DNA from: Ichthyophthirius multifiliis
Taxonomy: Eukaryota; Ciliophora; Oligohymenophorea; Hymenostomatida
DNA: 64,000 bases
NCBI RefSeq assembly: GCF_000220395.1
Contig: NW_004086179.1
Coordinates: forward strand, 38,006 to 102,005
Reading direction: 5' to 3'
A program made the position numbers and the translations under genes. This document shows, piece after piece, positions 13,000-25,981 of the stretch (within the stretch, counting starts at the first letter, position 1; every line of letters begins with the position of its first letter). The notes under the pieces were generated by a model, which was given only the letters and a program-made list of their open reading frames with translations, was not told where the DNA came from and made no database searches.

Positions 13000-13274
13000 T
13001 TTTTTATTTTTGTATTTCGTAGAAATTTATATATTTCTTCTATGTTTTTTTTTTTTAATTAAAATAAAAAATTTAATGTTTATTTTTTTTTTTTTTTCAG
13101 ATAACATATTTTTTTCTTTTGTTTTTCATTTTTTTTTAAAAAAAAAAATATAGTATTTTATTTAGTATTTTTTAGTTTAATAATAAATATATTTCCAAAA
13201 AAAAAAAAAAAAAATTCAAAAAAAAAAAAAATTCCAATTATTTTTCCTAATTAAAAAAAAAAAAAATCAGTAAA

Positions 13275-14759
13275 ATGAATAATCCTAAAAACACAATCCA
13301 AACAATCGATATAGAAGACGAAATAAATAAAACCGTATCCGAAACATAAACCGAAGCAAATTCCCCAAACGATTCCTTTACAATCTAAAAACCTACTAAA
13401 CACCAAAAATGGGGTTAAATACTTTCTTTAAATGAAAGATATATCCCAAAAACAGATTTATACCAAAATGAAATAACGATCGGCCGAAATCCCCAAAATA
13501 CCATAATAATAAAAGACAATAGACTAAGTGGAGTCCATTGTAAACTAAAATACGACGAAAAGTCCCATGAAGTTACTCTATAAGACCTATCAACTAACGG
13601 CACTTACATATTAAATAATAAACTAGGCAAAGGCAATGAAAAATGTATCGAAAACGGGGAAATAATATACGTACTCCACAAACATAAAGTAGAAGAGAAA
13701 GAAAGCATAGGCTTTGTGATAAAATTAGAGAAAAGAAACACAGAAGAAGAGATTGAGAAAAAGCTAAAAAAAATAGAAGAAGAAGAAGAAGAACTAAACC
13801 AAGAATTCGAATGTATAATTTGCTCAGATTTAATTTTTTAGTGTGTAACATTATAGCCTTGCATGCATAATTTGTGCAGTGGCTGTCTTTTCGACTGGAA
13901 ATAAAAAAAGCATGAAGAATGTCCCCGATGTAGGTCTAAATTTTCCGGTTTTTATAAAAACTCGACTATTAATAATGTCGTATAAAAAATACTAAATAAT
14001 CACCCTGAAAAAAAAAACGATTAAAATTACTATATAGAAATGGAAAAAAAACAAAGCCTACTTTTCTTAACAGAAAACTCAATCAAAAAACAATAAAATT
14101 AAAAATGCACTGAATGTATATAAAAAAGAAAAGAAGATGGATTTTAATGTACAATGGAAACTCCGCATATTTAATGTTCAATTTGTAAAGGTTTTTTTCC
14201 GGACCGAAAAGACAATCGTTTTAATTAAAAATGCTTGATTTGTGAAATATATTTTTGTAATTTATATAATAAAAATGGTTGCCCTAAATTAAAAAAATAT
14301 AAAATAAAAAATAAATAAAATCATCTCAAACTTATTCAAGATTTTCAACCAATGGAATGTATATAATAAGACATTTTAAGAAACAATATAACCGAATGTA
14401 AGATATTAAGCTAATATATGACTGAAAAGTAATTTTCTACTAAAGAAATATTCTCCAATATATAAAAAAAATTTCTCAATAAAGGAAAGTTTCTTTTCCA
14501 AATAAATAAAAAATTATATCAAAATAATACATAAAATAAAGAAATTCTTCTCCATAATAGAAACGCAGTTTGTGTAGAATGTTTCGACTCCTTTTTGTGG
14601 TTCCAAATAGTCTTTTCCTTTAGAACTTCGATTAAAAATTAATTACCTTAAAAGTATAAAAGTAGACCTATATGTGGACAAGGAATTAATTGTGATAGAT
14701 AACATGTACTTAATCATACTTTAAAATATGATCATATTTATGAATAAACAGAATTTTGA
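13275..14759 (+). CDS. CHFR: CHFR-like E3 ubiquitin ligase (FHA-RING-PBZ)
   Basis: Single uninterrupted exon of 494 residues. Domains in order: an FHA phosphothreonine-binding domain near residues 40-150 (EITIGRNPQNTIIIKDNRLS, CKLKYDEK, LQDLSTNGTYI); a Glu/Lys linker; a C3HC4 RING near 175-220 (FECIICSDLIF, CMHNLCSGCLFDWK, ECPRCR); the CHFR cysteine-rich region (IQCSICKGFFPDRK, CLICEIYFCNLYNKNGC); and a C-terminal PBZ zinc finger (RPICGQGINCDRQHVLNH) ending YDHIYEQTEF. CHFR ubiquitinates mitotic regulators when chromosome condensation is stressed, and its PBZ binds poly(ADP-ribose) (family knowledge). The full architecture is intact. Twelve internal TAA/TAG-as-Q positions lie within conserved blocks. 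Confidence 0.9.
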
Positions 14760-14911
14760 TTTTTTTTAATTATCAATATCTTATTTTTTATTAAAAAAAA
14801 AAAAGTTTAAAATATTGTTTTTATATAAAAAATACTAAATATATATATATATATACATATAATATAGTTTTTTTTTTTTTCCCCTTTCCCCTCCTATAAT
14901 TTTTATAATTC

Positions 14912-15905
14912 TCAAAAAGTATAATTTAGTAATTCTTTTAATTTTAATTTTTTTTAATTGTAAATTCTTACATCATCTTATCTACTTAAATTTATTAAAT
15001 AATTTATTAAATATTTTAATTCTTCATCTTTTTGATCTCCTTTCCATTCTAATATAGGAATTCCATTTTCTATTTAAAATCCATATGAATGAGATAAATT
15101 ATCCACAATAGCCATTTTTTTGATATCTTTATCTATATTTATATAGAAATAATTATTTTTTTAATAAAAAAAAACCTTTTATAATCCTTAAATCTTTTAT
15201 AAATAATCCGTTTTTTGTTTCCATACAATTTTCCCTTGTTAATATATCTATTATATATTCCCTTTATGGATCCAAAAAATCACAAACAGCATTTGCATAT
15301 TTTTTTTGAGAAGCCGTAAATATATAAATATCCCAATATTAAGCGATTTTTTATAAAAATTCTTTACAAAAAGGTCTTATTTTTATTGGAATAATATATT
15401 TTTCATATATAATAAAGTCTGGATTATCCCATATTTAACAAACATGAATTAATGTTTCATCTAAATCTAAATAAAGAATATTTCCTTTAGGATTTTTAGG
15501 AGTTTTCAAAACTACTTATTTTTATAAAATATATTATTCTGAAGGACTTCTTAAGCATTTTATTGAGTACTATAATCCTCGAAAAGTTAATAATAAATAT
15601 TTTTTTAATAGTTCTTTTTTATATATGCATAAAGTAAATAAATAAATATAAATACTTTCATTTAATCTATATAATGGAGAATATAATAAATGTATAAACA
15701 GATGCGAATAATTATTTGAAACTTTTTAATTTATAATTATATTTGAGTCACTAAATGTTCTTTTATTCAATTCTTAATTTTATTTTTTAAAAAATTTTAA
15801 TTTTTAATTTTTATTAATTTTTTTTTAATTTTTGTTAATTATTATTTTATACTTATTGGTGTTATTTAGCTATTTTATCTAGTTTTTATTTTAGGTGTTA
15901 AACAT
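14912..15905 (-). CDS. FCP1/SCP-like HAD phosphatase
   Basis: Two exons (15905-15176, 15132-14912; intron 15175-15133, 43 bases) give 316 residues. The catalytic HAD motif LDLDETLIH follows VLKTPKNPKGNILY. Further family blocks are PIKIRPFCKEFL, WDIYIFTASQKKYANAVCDF, CMETKNGLFIKDL, the motif-III-like IVDNLSHSYGFQIENGIPI and the terminal ELKYLINYLINLSRQDDVR. This is the CTD small phosphatase family, which dephosphorylates the RNA polymerase II tail or other Ser/Thr substrates; the substrate here is unknown. The Q/K-rich N-terminus (about 150 residues) has no domain I recognise. No in-frame ATG occurs downstream before the domain, but the frame stays open upstream to about 16015 with coding-like composition, so an earlier exon is possible. 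It is tail-to-tail with the CHFR-like gene. Confidence 0.85.
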
Positions 15906-16373
15906 ATTTTAGATTTTCGTTACTTTTATGGAGTTTTCGGATCTTTATTTTCTTATAAAATATTAGTTTGGTAATTTATCATTTTGTAGATTTTATTTTT
16001 TTTAGAGTAGATTTGTTAATATATTATTATAACTTAAAATTATTAAAAAATTAATATTTTATTAACTGTATATTATTAAATTTGTTTATGATTTAATAAT
16101 GTTGTAAATAAAATAAAATATTATAATATATTTCTATTTTAATTATTAAATAAAAATAAAAAAATATAATATTATTATTCATTTCTAAAAGTATTTAATT
16201 TAATAATATATGCATATTTTTTATACAACGCATATATATAATAAATATTTTTAAAATTTATATTATATATTAAATAATATTTTTATTTTTAAAAATATAA
16301 AAATAAAATATTTTCTCTCTAAATATATTTTCAATTAATAAAAAAAAAAAAAAATTTTTTTTTTAAAAAAAAA
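15906..16373. other. intergenic (divergent 5' flanks)
   Basis: Pure A/T spacer between two divergent genes, with A and T homopolymers just before the ATG at 16374. The part up to about 16015 may still belong to the phosphatase gene. No other signal seen. Confidence 0.5.
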
Positions 16374-18628
16374 ATGCTAGATTTTTAAAAATATACCTAA
16401 ATGCCATTTTAGTAAATAAACCATACATTTTCGCAAGATTCCAATACAGAAACTGTACAAATTTAGATTCCACCAATTTAAAAAAGCATATAATAACAGC
16501 CAAAAACAATAGCAATTATAACCTTGGATATAGGAAATGGAAAAAACGATTAGATATTCATACATGAAGGGGACGATATATAATTTTTATCTGAATAATT
16601 TTGTACAAAGCATTAATTGGATTAAGATTGTATATAATACATAGTCTAAAATATAAAGACTTAATTATATAAATAAGAATAAAAAAAGAAATAAAAATAA
16701 ATAAATTAATCTATTAATAATAAATAATCTTAATAATCCATAAACTCATCGATCAATAAACAATAATTTTAATCAATAAATTTGTTAAATAACTAATAAG
16801 AAAATAACAATTAATATTTATTAAATTCTTAATAATAATCAATATATGAATATTAAAAATAAAATATATAATAATCATAACATTATGAATCCTTAAATTA
16901 ATAATAAAATATTTAAAAATCACTCAACTAGTATTAATCATTAAATTAACAATAATAAACACATTAGCATAAATAATCTATAAACTAATAATAATAATAA
17001 TAAAATTCATAATAATAAATATACTAATAATCATAATAATTATATCTTTAGGACTAAATTACTTTAAAAAAGCATGAAACACACAGTTATTCGTAAAAAA
17101 ATATAGAAGATACTTTTTTTGAAGAAGATGAATATTTAGATTAACAAGAAGAGAAAGAAAAAAGCCGAAAATATATAACCGAATAACTAAATTAAAAACT
17201 TTAATAAAAGAAATAATAAACAAATGAAAATAATTAATAGTGGTCAATTCTTTTAAGCGAGAAAAATTTCAATAATTTAGATTTTCAATAAAGATAAAAC
17301 TCCAATATAGAAAATCAACACGAATATATATATTAAGAAGGAATGTAACATAAAAGAAGGATTTAATAAATTTCAGAAGAAAACGAAGTAAAAAACTCCA
17401 AAAATAAAAGGAAGAACTCCACTTTCATCCTATAATAAGTCCGAAATCAAAAATATGACCAAAAATACTAAAAAAGAAGATTTTTTAATAAACGATGGCA
17501 AAAAATAAACTGAAAAGAAAATAACAACTAAAAAAATAAAAGAAGAGTATGAACTAGATGATTGTTTTTTCTAACCTTAATAAATATCTAAAATAAGTAA
17601 AGAATCAGTCCAAAATAATTAAGTGAAATAATGCCACAATATATATTCTTAAACTAATAAATAAACGCCAAAAAACAGTCAAAATAATTTCCCTTTTTCA
17701 CCTAATATAAGCAGTATAAAAAACGTTTCATCCACAGAAATAGAAATTTAATAATAAAGTATAAACAGGGTAATATAAGAAAAAGTCACGACTAAAACTA
17801 AAGAAAAAATACGAAAAATAAAACAAGAAGAAAACGCTATTGATAAAAAAAAAGTAAACCAAAAACTTTTCTAGCCTTAAATTAATAAAGGAAATACTTA
17901 TTAGAAAGTTTCATAATAAGTTAATTTAAATGATTAATTATTAAGTAAATAAAAATATATACATATATAAAAAATATTTTAACCTTTAAATAAAATATAT
18001 AGATATGTAAATAAAAGATAATAATATTAATAGAAGCGTAAGTCCTTTTAGTTAAAAATAAAATAATAAAAATATAATTCAAAACAGCAAAAATACATAT
18101 GTTTCTCCTAATAAATACACACCTATATAAAATAAAAATTAAGAAAAAAAATAATAAGTACTTTAAATTGACCTTAGTAGTAAAATTAAAAGCATTCATT
18201 CGAAATCTTAAAATAATTTACATTAATAAATTGAAGAAAAAAAATTTTTGAATAAAATTTAAGTAATTTTTAATTTTTTTGATTCTAATAAAGATGGTTT
18301 TATTTGTTCTTAGAATATTGATATTTCTTAAGTAGATGCTTAAATTATTGAGATTTTATAAAATTTACTATACGAACTAGAAGATAAATAATATAAAATT
18401 AATTTTAAATAATTCTTTTAAAAAATTTAAGAACATAATTTAATTTTACCTCTAAAAAAATTTTTCTAAGAGGAATAATAAATATAAGCAAATTTTGAAT
18501 TTGTAAAAAATAGTTATTCTCATTTAAATGATTAAAATAAAAATAAAAGTCCTTTATAAAAAAATATATAAGGAAATTTAACTACTAGGTATTAAAATAT
18601 TGCTAAAAAATCATTTTTTAATATGTGA
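16374..18628 (+). CDS. Q/N-rich protein with C-terminal EF-hand
   Basis: Two exons with intron 17945-18002. The N-terminus carries a short conserved-looking domain (IAIITLDIGNGKNDQIFIHE, GDDIQFLSEQFCTKHQLDQD), a pattern seen at the start of many uncharacterised ciliate proteins. A long tract of Q, N and S follows, then acidic and basic segments. Near the C-terminus sits one EF-hand loop, FFDSNKDGFICSQ, with D/N/D calcium ligands. The protein ends AKKSFFNM before TGA 18626-18628. The reading frame must advance one base near 17395-17405: upstream reads EENEVKNSKNK, downstream reads RTPLSSYNKSEIKN. Either an extra base in an A run or a real +1 shift would explain this. Calcium-responsive binding is inferred; function is unknown. 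Confidence 0.65.
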
Positions 18629-19257
18629 AAAATAAAAATATCTTGTTTATTATATAAATTTTTGTGTTTTTTTTTATTTTTTATAAATTATTTACTTATT
18701 TTTGTTTAATATATAAGTATTAAATAAATTATATTTAATTTTATATTTTATATTTTTTATTATTTTCATTATATAATACTAGTTTTTATATTTTTATTTT
18801 ATTTAAAAATACTATTATTTTTTTCATATATAGATATTATAAATTTTTTATTAAAGTCGATAAATTATATTTAAAACTATTAATAAAAGTTGAATTGATT
18901 ATATAAATTAATATTATATTTTTCATCTTTTGTTTTAATAATTTTATATTTTATTAATTTCTAATCAATTAACAAAAATACATAATATAAAAAAAAAATT
19001 ATTTATTTAAAAAGAATATTTTTTTTGATTTTTAATAAAATATATAAAACTTGAGAAAGAAACAAAAAAAACAATAATAAAATTGAATTAAAATAAATAA
19101 AAATTCATTAAATTCAAAATAATAATATCCAAGTTCATATATTTTTTATTTTATTTTATTTTTAACAAAAAAAAGGTATTTTAATCTTATATAATTAATA
19201 AATCAAAAAAATATAAAAAACATAAAAAAATATAAAATATTTTAAGAAAATAAAAAT
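18629..19257. other. intergenic (convergent 3' flanks)
   Basis: Plain A/T sequence between the EF-hand protein gene and RER1. No gene, repeat array or hairpin of note seen. Confidence 0.6.
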
Positions 19258-19824
19258 TCATTTTGTGCTTTTTTTAATAAAATCAAAAATGGAATATCCA
19301 TATTTATTCATATGATTATATTATCTTTTAATAGTAAAAACAAAAAGCATAATAAAATATCCAAATAAAAAAGGCCAAAACACCGGTAAATCAAACATAT
19401 CACTCACAGTACACAATAAACTAATAAATCCTCCTATTGTTAATTTATGCCAGAATTTAAATTCAGTCATAGATCTTAATAAAGGACCCTATTCTTAATT
19501 ATTTTCATATTTTTCTTCTCCTAAATTATCCGTAGGTAAATTATATTGCAAATTATCATCTTCATCTTCATCTATACTCGGTAAACCTTGAGGAGTAAGG
19601 AATTATATTGACAAATGTAAAACATATAAGGAATAAATATAAGAAACAACATAATATCCGCCATGTCTATATACTCTAATTATATAAATAATTATTATTA
19701 CTAAACTTAAAATCCATCTTTATTTAGGATAAATAATATATTTTTCAACTTTTCTTCTATATTATCTTTAAAATTTATGTATCATTTTATCAAAATAACC
19801 TTAATCTTCGTCCTCTGAAAACAT
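19258..19824 (-). CDS. RER1: RER1, Golgi-to-ER retrieval receptor
   Basis: Single exon of 188 residues. The family layout is complete: an N-terminal amphipathic region (FDKMIHKFQRQYRRKVEKYI, YPKQRW), two hydrophobic segments forming a W-shaped topology with VSYIYSLYVLHLSIQFLTPQ, the hallmark TPQGLPSIDEDED, then FKFWHKLTIGGFISLLC and DLPVFWPFLFGYFIMLF and a basic tail HMNKYGYSIFDFIKK. RER1 sits in the cis-Golgi, recognises polar residues in membrane spans and returns escaped ER proteins via COPI (family knowledge). The COPI subunit COPB2 is also encoded in this window. It is transcribed in the same direction as DPH7, whose stop lies about 135 bases upstream of the RER1 start. Confidence 0.95.
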
Positions 19825-19958
19825 CCAATTTTTATATTTTTATTTTTTTGTAAAAAATTTAATTATATCTTTTTATATTTTTAAAATTAATAATAAATAA
19901 ATAATTATATTTTTTTATTTTATTATATAAAAAAAAAAAAAACAGAAAATGTAATTTT

Positions 19959-21284
19959 TCACACGTATTTCCATAATTATATATTTCTATCGTAAAATGA
20001 ACATGTACAAATATAATTTTAATCTTAACTCCAATCACAAGAATAAGCTAAAGACTAATTTCCTTTAAGTTCTTATATAACATTAATTTCTATATTTTGT
20101 TTAACAAATTTATAAAATATATTAAAAATATAAATAATACGCTAATCATCTTTCTCGAAATCAACTATTTCAAAATAATTCTAACAATATATTCCTAATA
20201 AAGCTTTATGACAATCTTTTGGTTTCCATACACTTCTCCATACTCCTCCATTTCTTTTATAAGCCTTAATTTCGTTTTTTATGTTACGAATATCCCATAA
20301 TCTTAAAGTTTAATCATAACTATTAATAAATATTATTATATATAAATTTATATTAATATAATTTTAAAATACCTTCCCGTAAAAAATAAATTTGTATTTA
20401 AAGGATTAAAGTTAATAGTACAAATACCCATTTAATGAGATCTTATTTAAAAAAAAAAAATTCAATTTTATTGTTATTTTTTTCATTTTATTATAAAAAC
20501 CTTTTATTTTATTAAAATAAATAATCTTCAATTCTTAAATCATAAAGGTTTAAATTTTAATCATCTCCTCCACTTAAAAACAAATTTTCATTAAATATAC
20601 TACATGCCCAAACAGAAAACTAATGCTTTTATATTTTTATAATTTCATTTATTAAATCTTTTGTTATATATTAAAAATGTTATTATAATATAGTCTATTT
20701 ATTACCAAAAGTATTTGTATTTATTTACATTATAAAAACACTTTCATTATCTGTAGAAGTAATAATAAATATTGTATTATCTCTAGTTTTCATTTAAAAA
20801 ATAAAATAAAATTATTTAGTCTTAATATAAATTTATGTTTAACATTATTTTAGCATCTATATATAAACATTTATTATTTAACTCTATTTAATATTATTTT
20901 TATATCTATATTTCTAATTAATCTATATTTATTTTTATTAATATTATACAATCTAAATATTAACAAAATTAAAATACCAGTATTTATTTTATATATTCTT
21001 ACAAAAGAATCATTACATGCAGTAGCAAAATAAATTTATTCATTTATTTTTTTATTAAACCATTAAAAATCAAGGACTCCAGGGCATTAAATTTAACTTT
21101 TTAAATGCATTTTATCTTCTTGTATTTAATATAAGTTTAATCCTCCATATACTTTTTATTCTATTAATGTGTAAAACGCTATAACTATTAGGTTTTAATA
21201 ATCTTAAAAAGGGCAAAACTTAGCACAATCTGGTGTTAAAATAGAATGAAATTATTAAACTGAAACAAATTAATTTTATTCCAT
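19959..21284 (-). CDS. DPH7: DPH7 (WDR85), diphthine methyl ester hydrolase
   Basis: Six exons (21284-20978, 20952-20844, 20782-20501, 20441-20373, 20319-20141, 20089-19959) join to 358 residues. The WD40 propeller shows family signatures: QCPGVLDFQWF, YFATACNDSFVRIYKI, SVWACSIF, FLSGGDDQNLNLYDLR, RSHQMGICTINFNP, SYDQTLRLWDIR, the diagnostic RNGGVWRSVWKP, and the closing SLAYSCDWS and CTCSFYDRNIQLW. DPH7 removes the methyl ester from methylated diphthine on elongation factor 2 before the final amidation of diphthamide (family knowledge). The first intron is only 25 bases; the others are 51-61. Exon phases agree throughout and no indel is needed, which supports the splice model. Confidence 0.88.
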
Positions 21285-22257
21285 ATTTTATTATTTTTAT
21301 TTAAAGATAAAGTAATTTTATTTTTATATATAATTAAAACTAATTTACAATAATATTATTTAATTAATTATGCATACTAAAGTATTTAATTATATTGATT
21401 ATTAATATTATTATTTTTATTTTAAAAATAAAAAGATTATATATAATAAATAATAAAAAAGATATATTTAACAAAAATATGAGATATATTATATATAATT
21501 TAAAGTCAAATAATTTGTATATTAAATAATTTAAGTATCTTTTAAATTTATTAAAAATTTAAATATCAATTATTTGTATATAAGAGATTCCATTTTTTAT
21601 TAAAATGAAAGTATTATTTTTTATTTAAAATTATTAATAGTATTTAATTAGACTTTATTATTTGTTGTATAATAGAATTTATATTTTCTTTTTCAAACGT
21701 AATAATTCTATATATTCGATTTTCATAATAAGTTATGCCGGCATATATTATTTATATATTCTATTATTAATAAATAAAGTTATATAAAAATATATAATAA
21801 TATAATATATTTTTTTATTTTCAAATAATCTTTTATTAAAAAAGATAAAATTAAAGATTAAAATATAAGATAAATTAAAATTTTTTATCAAAATATATAA
21901 TATAATAATTTTTTTATAAGATAACTAGATATTTATATTAATATTTTATAAAAATAAAATATATATTAAATATAATTTAGATTAACATTAAATTTATTTT
22001 CATAATAAATTAAATTTTTATTTTGATATAAAGTTAAATATTATTTATTTATTAAAATATATTCAAAAACTATTATAATAAAAGTTATTTATACTAATAT
22101 AATTTAACTAATTATTTTTTAAGTCATAATATAATTTTTTTTAATATTAAATTATTTGTTATTATCATATTGCATTTTAAAAAACAAAACAAAAACAAAA
22201 ATATTCATACATATATTTTAAATAAACTCATTTTAATTTTTATATAAAATTAATGCC

Positions 22258-22311
<54 letters not shown>

Positions 22312-22349
22312 AAATCTAGGTTTTTAAAAAATATTCTTTGTTATTTATT
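21285..22349. other. intergenic (DPH7 5' flank, TMEM151-like 3' flank)
   Basis: Featureless A/T with a (TA)n run at 22265-22308. No gene seen. Confidence 0.6.
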
Positions 22350-23404
22350 TCAATTTAAAGGATTTGTAGGTAATACTTAATTTTATTAAGTATTATTATT
22401 ATTATAGTTATTTTAATTAAATTATTAATTATAAGGATTCTATTAAATTGGATATAAATAAGGCTAATTAGCATTAAAACCAAAATTTTAATTATTTTAT
22501 TAATTATAACCTTAATAATCATTTTACTGATTTAAAGTTACACATTTAGTAATATAATTTTCAAGTAAAAAAGTATTTGAATTAAGTATAATTCTATATA
22601 AAATATTTAACCCAGTAAATGTAAAAATACAATACCAAATCCAATTTAAAAAAAAAGGTGCTTTAGCGCCTTAAAGAATTGCAAATACATTTGAATATTA
22701 TTCAAAATCACAATTCTCTAACTTTAAAATCCAAATAAATTATTAGTATCTATCTTTTTTATCGACTACTTTTTTTAATTCTTCTACTTATTTCTCCCAT
22801 TTAATTTCCGACTATCTATCTTTAAAAGTAAAATCCAAATGATTATTAACTCTAAAAAACTTCGCCTATTCGAAATATTCAGATATGTTTTATGAAATAT
22901 CTTCACAACTTGAGATTTTCATAAATATTTCTTTTGTAAAAGTATTTACTCTTTTGAATTCTTACCTTGGCGTTTGTAATGATAGGCAATTCCTTTGTAG
23001 GAAATTACAATTTTTTAAGTTTTGTATTTATGAAATATATTATTTAATTCATCTAAAAATAGTCTATTACTTAAATATTTAGTTATTTCACAAAGCATAA
23101 AACAGTCGTAAAAATATACTAAAAATAATAATATTCCAAATACTATATAACAATATATTAATTTATCAAATTTTAAGCTTAAATAATATATCATGATTAC
23201 ATAAGCAATAGTTAATATTAATAAAAGTAATTAGACTTTTGGAGGCTTACTTGAAAATGAGTTATTCCATTTTGGTCTCTTAAATTTACATTGTTATGGA
23301 ATTTTTTGTACTTATTAAAATTCAATATTATCTATAGGCAAAGCTGGAGGAGGGGCGGATAATGGATAATCATTAAAAAAAGGTTAGTTTTAGTTATATT
23401 ACAT
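22350..23404 (-). CDS. TMEM151-like membrane protein, copy 1
   Basis: One exon, about 351 residues. A proline-rich start (PLSAPPPALPID) precedes KRPKWNNSF, then two hydrophobic spans (LLLLILTIAYVIMIYYLS and CYIVFGILLFLVYFYDCF). A large loop includes YKGIAYHYKR, RVNTFTKEIFMKISSCEDIS, KFFRVNNHLDFTFKDRQSE and LKLENCDFEQY. A final hydrophobic stretch (FLNWIWYCIFTFTGLNILYR) and a Q/N-rich tail end it. The K-R-P-K-W start, RVNT motif, FTF..R.SE block and LKLEN.DF match the TMEM151 family, whose biochemical role is unknown. The frame slips once near 22966-22970, where one extra A after AATTC would restore it. A second copy lies at 42.8-43.7 kb. Confidence 0.75.
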
Positions 23405-25981
23405 TTTTATTAATTATTATTTGTAGATTATATTTTTATGTAATTTTTGTTATTTATTTTATATGAATTATAATAATTTTATTTTAAATATAAAGACTAT
23501 ATTAAATTATTTACAATATTTATTTATGAATAATAACAAAAGATTATTTTTTAGCATTTTATTTTTTTTAAAAAAAATTCAATAGATAAACAAAAAAAGG
23601 GGATGTGCGTAAAAAAATGGATTATAATTTTTTTTTATGATTGAGTTTTATAAATAAAAAAATGCTAAAAAGTGATAAATAAAAAAACTTTAAAATTTGA
23701 TATTAAATATCTATATATAATTTATAATTAATTTAATGTAAAAATAAAAAAATATATAATTGAGGAAAATAAAATATATGGGATTAAAATTTAAATGTGT
23801 TTTTAGTTTATTACATTTATTTATTTTATTATTCTACTTATTAATTAATAATTTGTATACTTTTAAATAATATGAATAATTCATAAATTTGAATCTTTAT
23901 TATATATATATATTAATTTACTTAAATTATTAATATATAGAATCCATAGTTTTATTTGTGAATATATTAGTTAAATTATTATATATTATTAATTTCTATT
24001 TAATATATTATTTAAAAATTAAAAATATAAATATTTTTTTTTATCTTATAAATATATATTAATTATATACTTATGAATATTTTTAATAAATTATAGTTAA
24101 TTAGTAAAAACTAATTTTAATAATTAACATATTTAAAATTTAATTATATAAAAATAAAGTTATAGGTATTAGGTATTATAAGATAATAATTAAAAAAAAC
24201 TTAAATTATATAAGAAAATAATAAATTTTAATAAAAATATATATTTTAATATAACTCAGTCATAATATTTTAAAATAATTATTAAATTAGCAAATTAAAA
24301 ATAAGATTATTCTAAAAAAATTAAACTATATATATAGTTTTTAAATATTATTATAAAATCAAATACACATTTTTTAATTTTTAAAAAAAAAATTATTATT
24401 TTATAATAATCCTTTCTATCTTAAATAATTATAAAATTAGTTCTTAAATATTATTTTTAAAAAACTATGAGATTACAGTATTTTTTAAATATCATCATTA
24501 CTTTATAATTTTTAAATTAGATATTATTATCGAATAAATATCTTTATTAATTATTATTATGTTTTTATTATTATTATTAGTAAAAATTATTTATCAATTA
24601 CTACTCCACTTTTTTACCTATAAAATTTCCTCATAATTCCGACTTATAAATAAACAAAAAAATATTTAATAAATTAAATTTAATTCGACTAAAGTAAATA
24701 TAAAATATAAAAAATACTAATATTCAATTTAATTATTTAAATAAAAATTTGAATAATTATTAAAAATAAAAAAACAACTTAAAAATTATATTTTTATTAT
24801 TAAATTATTTCATCATCATTATATTTCTAATATTTTATACTTAATAGTAAAAATTAAATAATATTTATAATTTAATTATATATAGAGTATTTAAAAATAG
24901 TTAAAAAAAGTTATTTAATATATCTTAATATATTTATATTTTTTACTTAAACGTACAATTCTTATTCATTTAACTTTTCTTAATTGTTTTATTTACATTT
25001 TTTTTGCATTTTATATATTAATGATTTGTTTTTTTTTTTAAATATCTCACAATTATCAATACAAAAATAAAAAAAATATAAAGTACAAAACATATTAAAA
25101 AACCTAAAATGCATTTTTATCTATTTCATTATTAAGATAGTAAATATTCATTAAGAAAATTAATATTTTACTAGGCATATTGCTTGAATATAAGGAAATA
25201 AAGATTTAAATAGCATATCTATATATATATGATTTAATTTTTTCGATTTCTTATTATTCAATTTTTTATAATTAGATGTCTGTAGAAATTAAAGGATTAT
25301 CTATTTAAAACAGATAGTTATTTTTATAATATTTAATTGAATTTGATTGATTAATAATGAAAGAAATACAATGTATAAAATTATAAAACGCCGTTATTTT
25401 TAATTATTATTATTAAATTAAGACTTTATTATATATTTAATAAAATATAAAAAATAAAAGTATTATAATACATTGAATAGAATTTTTTCATTCTTTTATT
25501 AAAATAATTAATTGGTATTGAAATATTTTATTTATAATCAAAATAATAAAATATAATAAATCAAAACAATATCTTTTCAAATAATTATTTGCATTTTATA
25601 TATAATTATTAAAAAATATATAAATGAACTAAATTTATATTTATGAATAAAATAAAATTTAATAATTGAAAATAAGATTAATTTTAATCTATAAACCAAA
25701 GTAATTAATTTTTCATTTTTACAATAAATATAATTTGATTAAAAAGCGTAAATAAAATAATATATATATATATGTAATTTTATAAAAAATTAACTAAAAT
25801 ATTATATAGTTTTATATATATATGTATATACTAATTTAAAATATATATTTTTATTTTTTAAAAAACCATAATTTCTTTTTATTTGCTAAAAAAAAAAAAC
25901 ATTATTATTTCTATTAATTACTAAATTAAAAGAAACCAAATTTAATTTTATTATAAAAAAAAAATTGATTACATAAAAAAA
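23405..25981. other. 2.6 kb intergenic region
   Basis: Sits between the divergent starts of the TMEM151-like gene and MTR4. It is almost entirely A/T, with a small G-richer patch around 23598-23613. I see no gene, tRNA-like block or repeat array. Confidence 0.55.
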
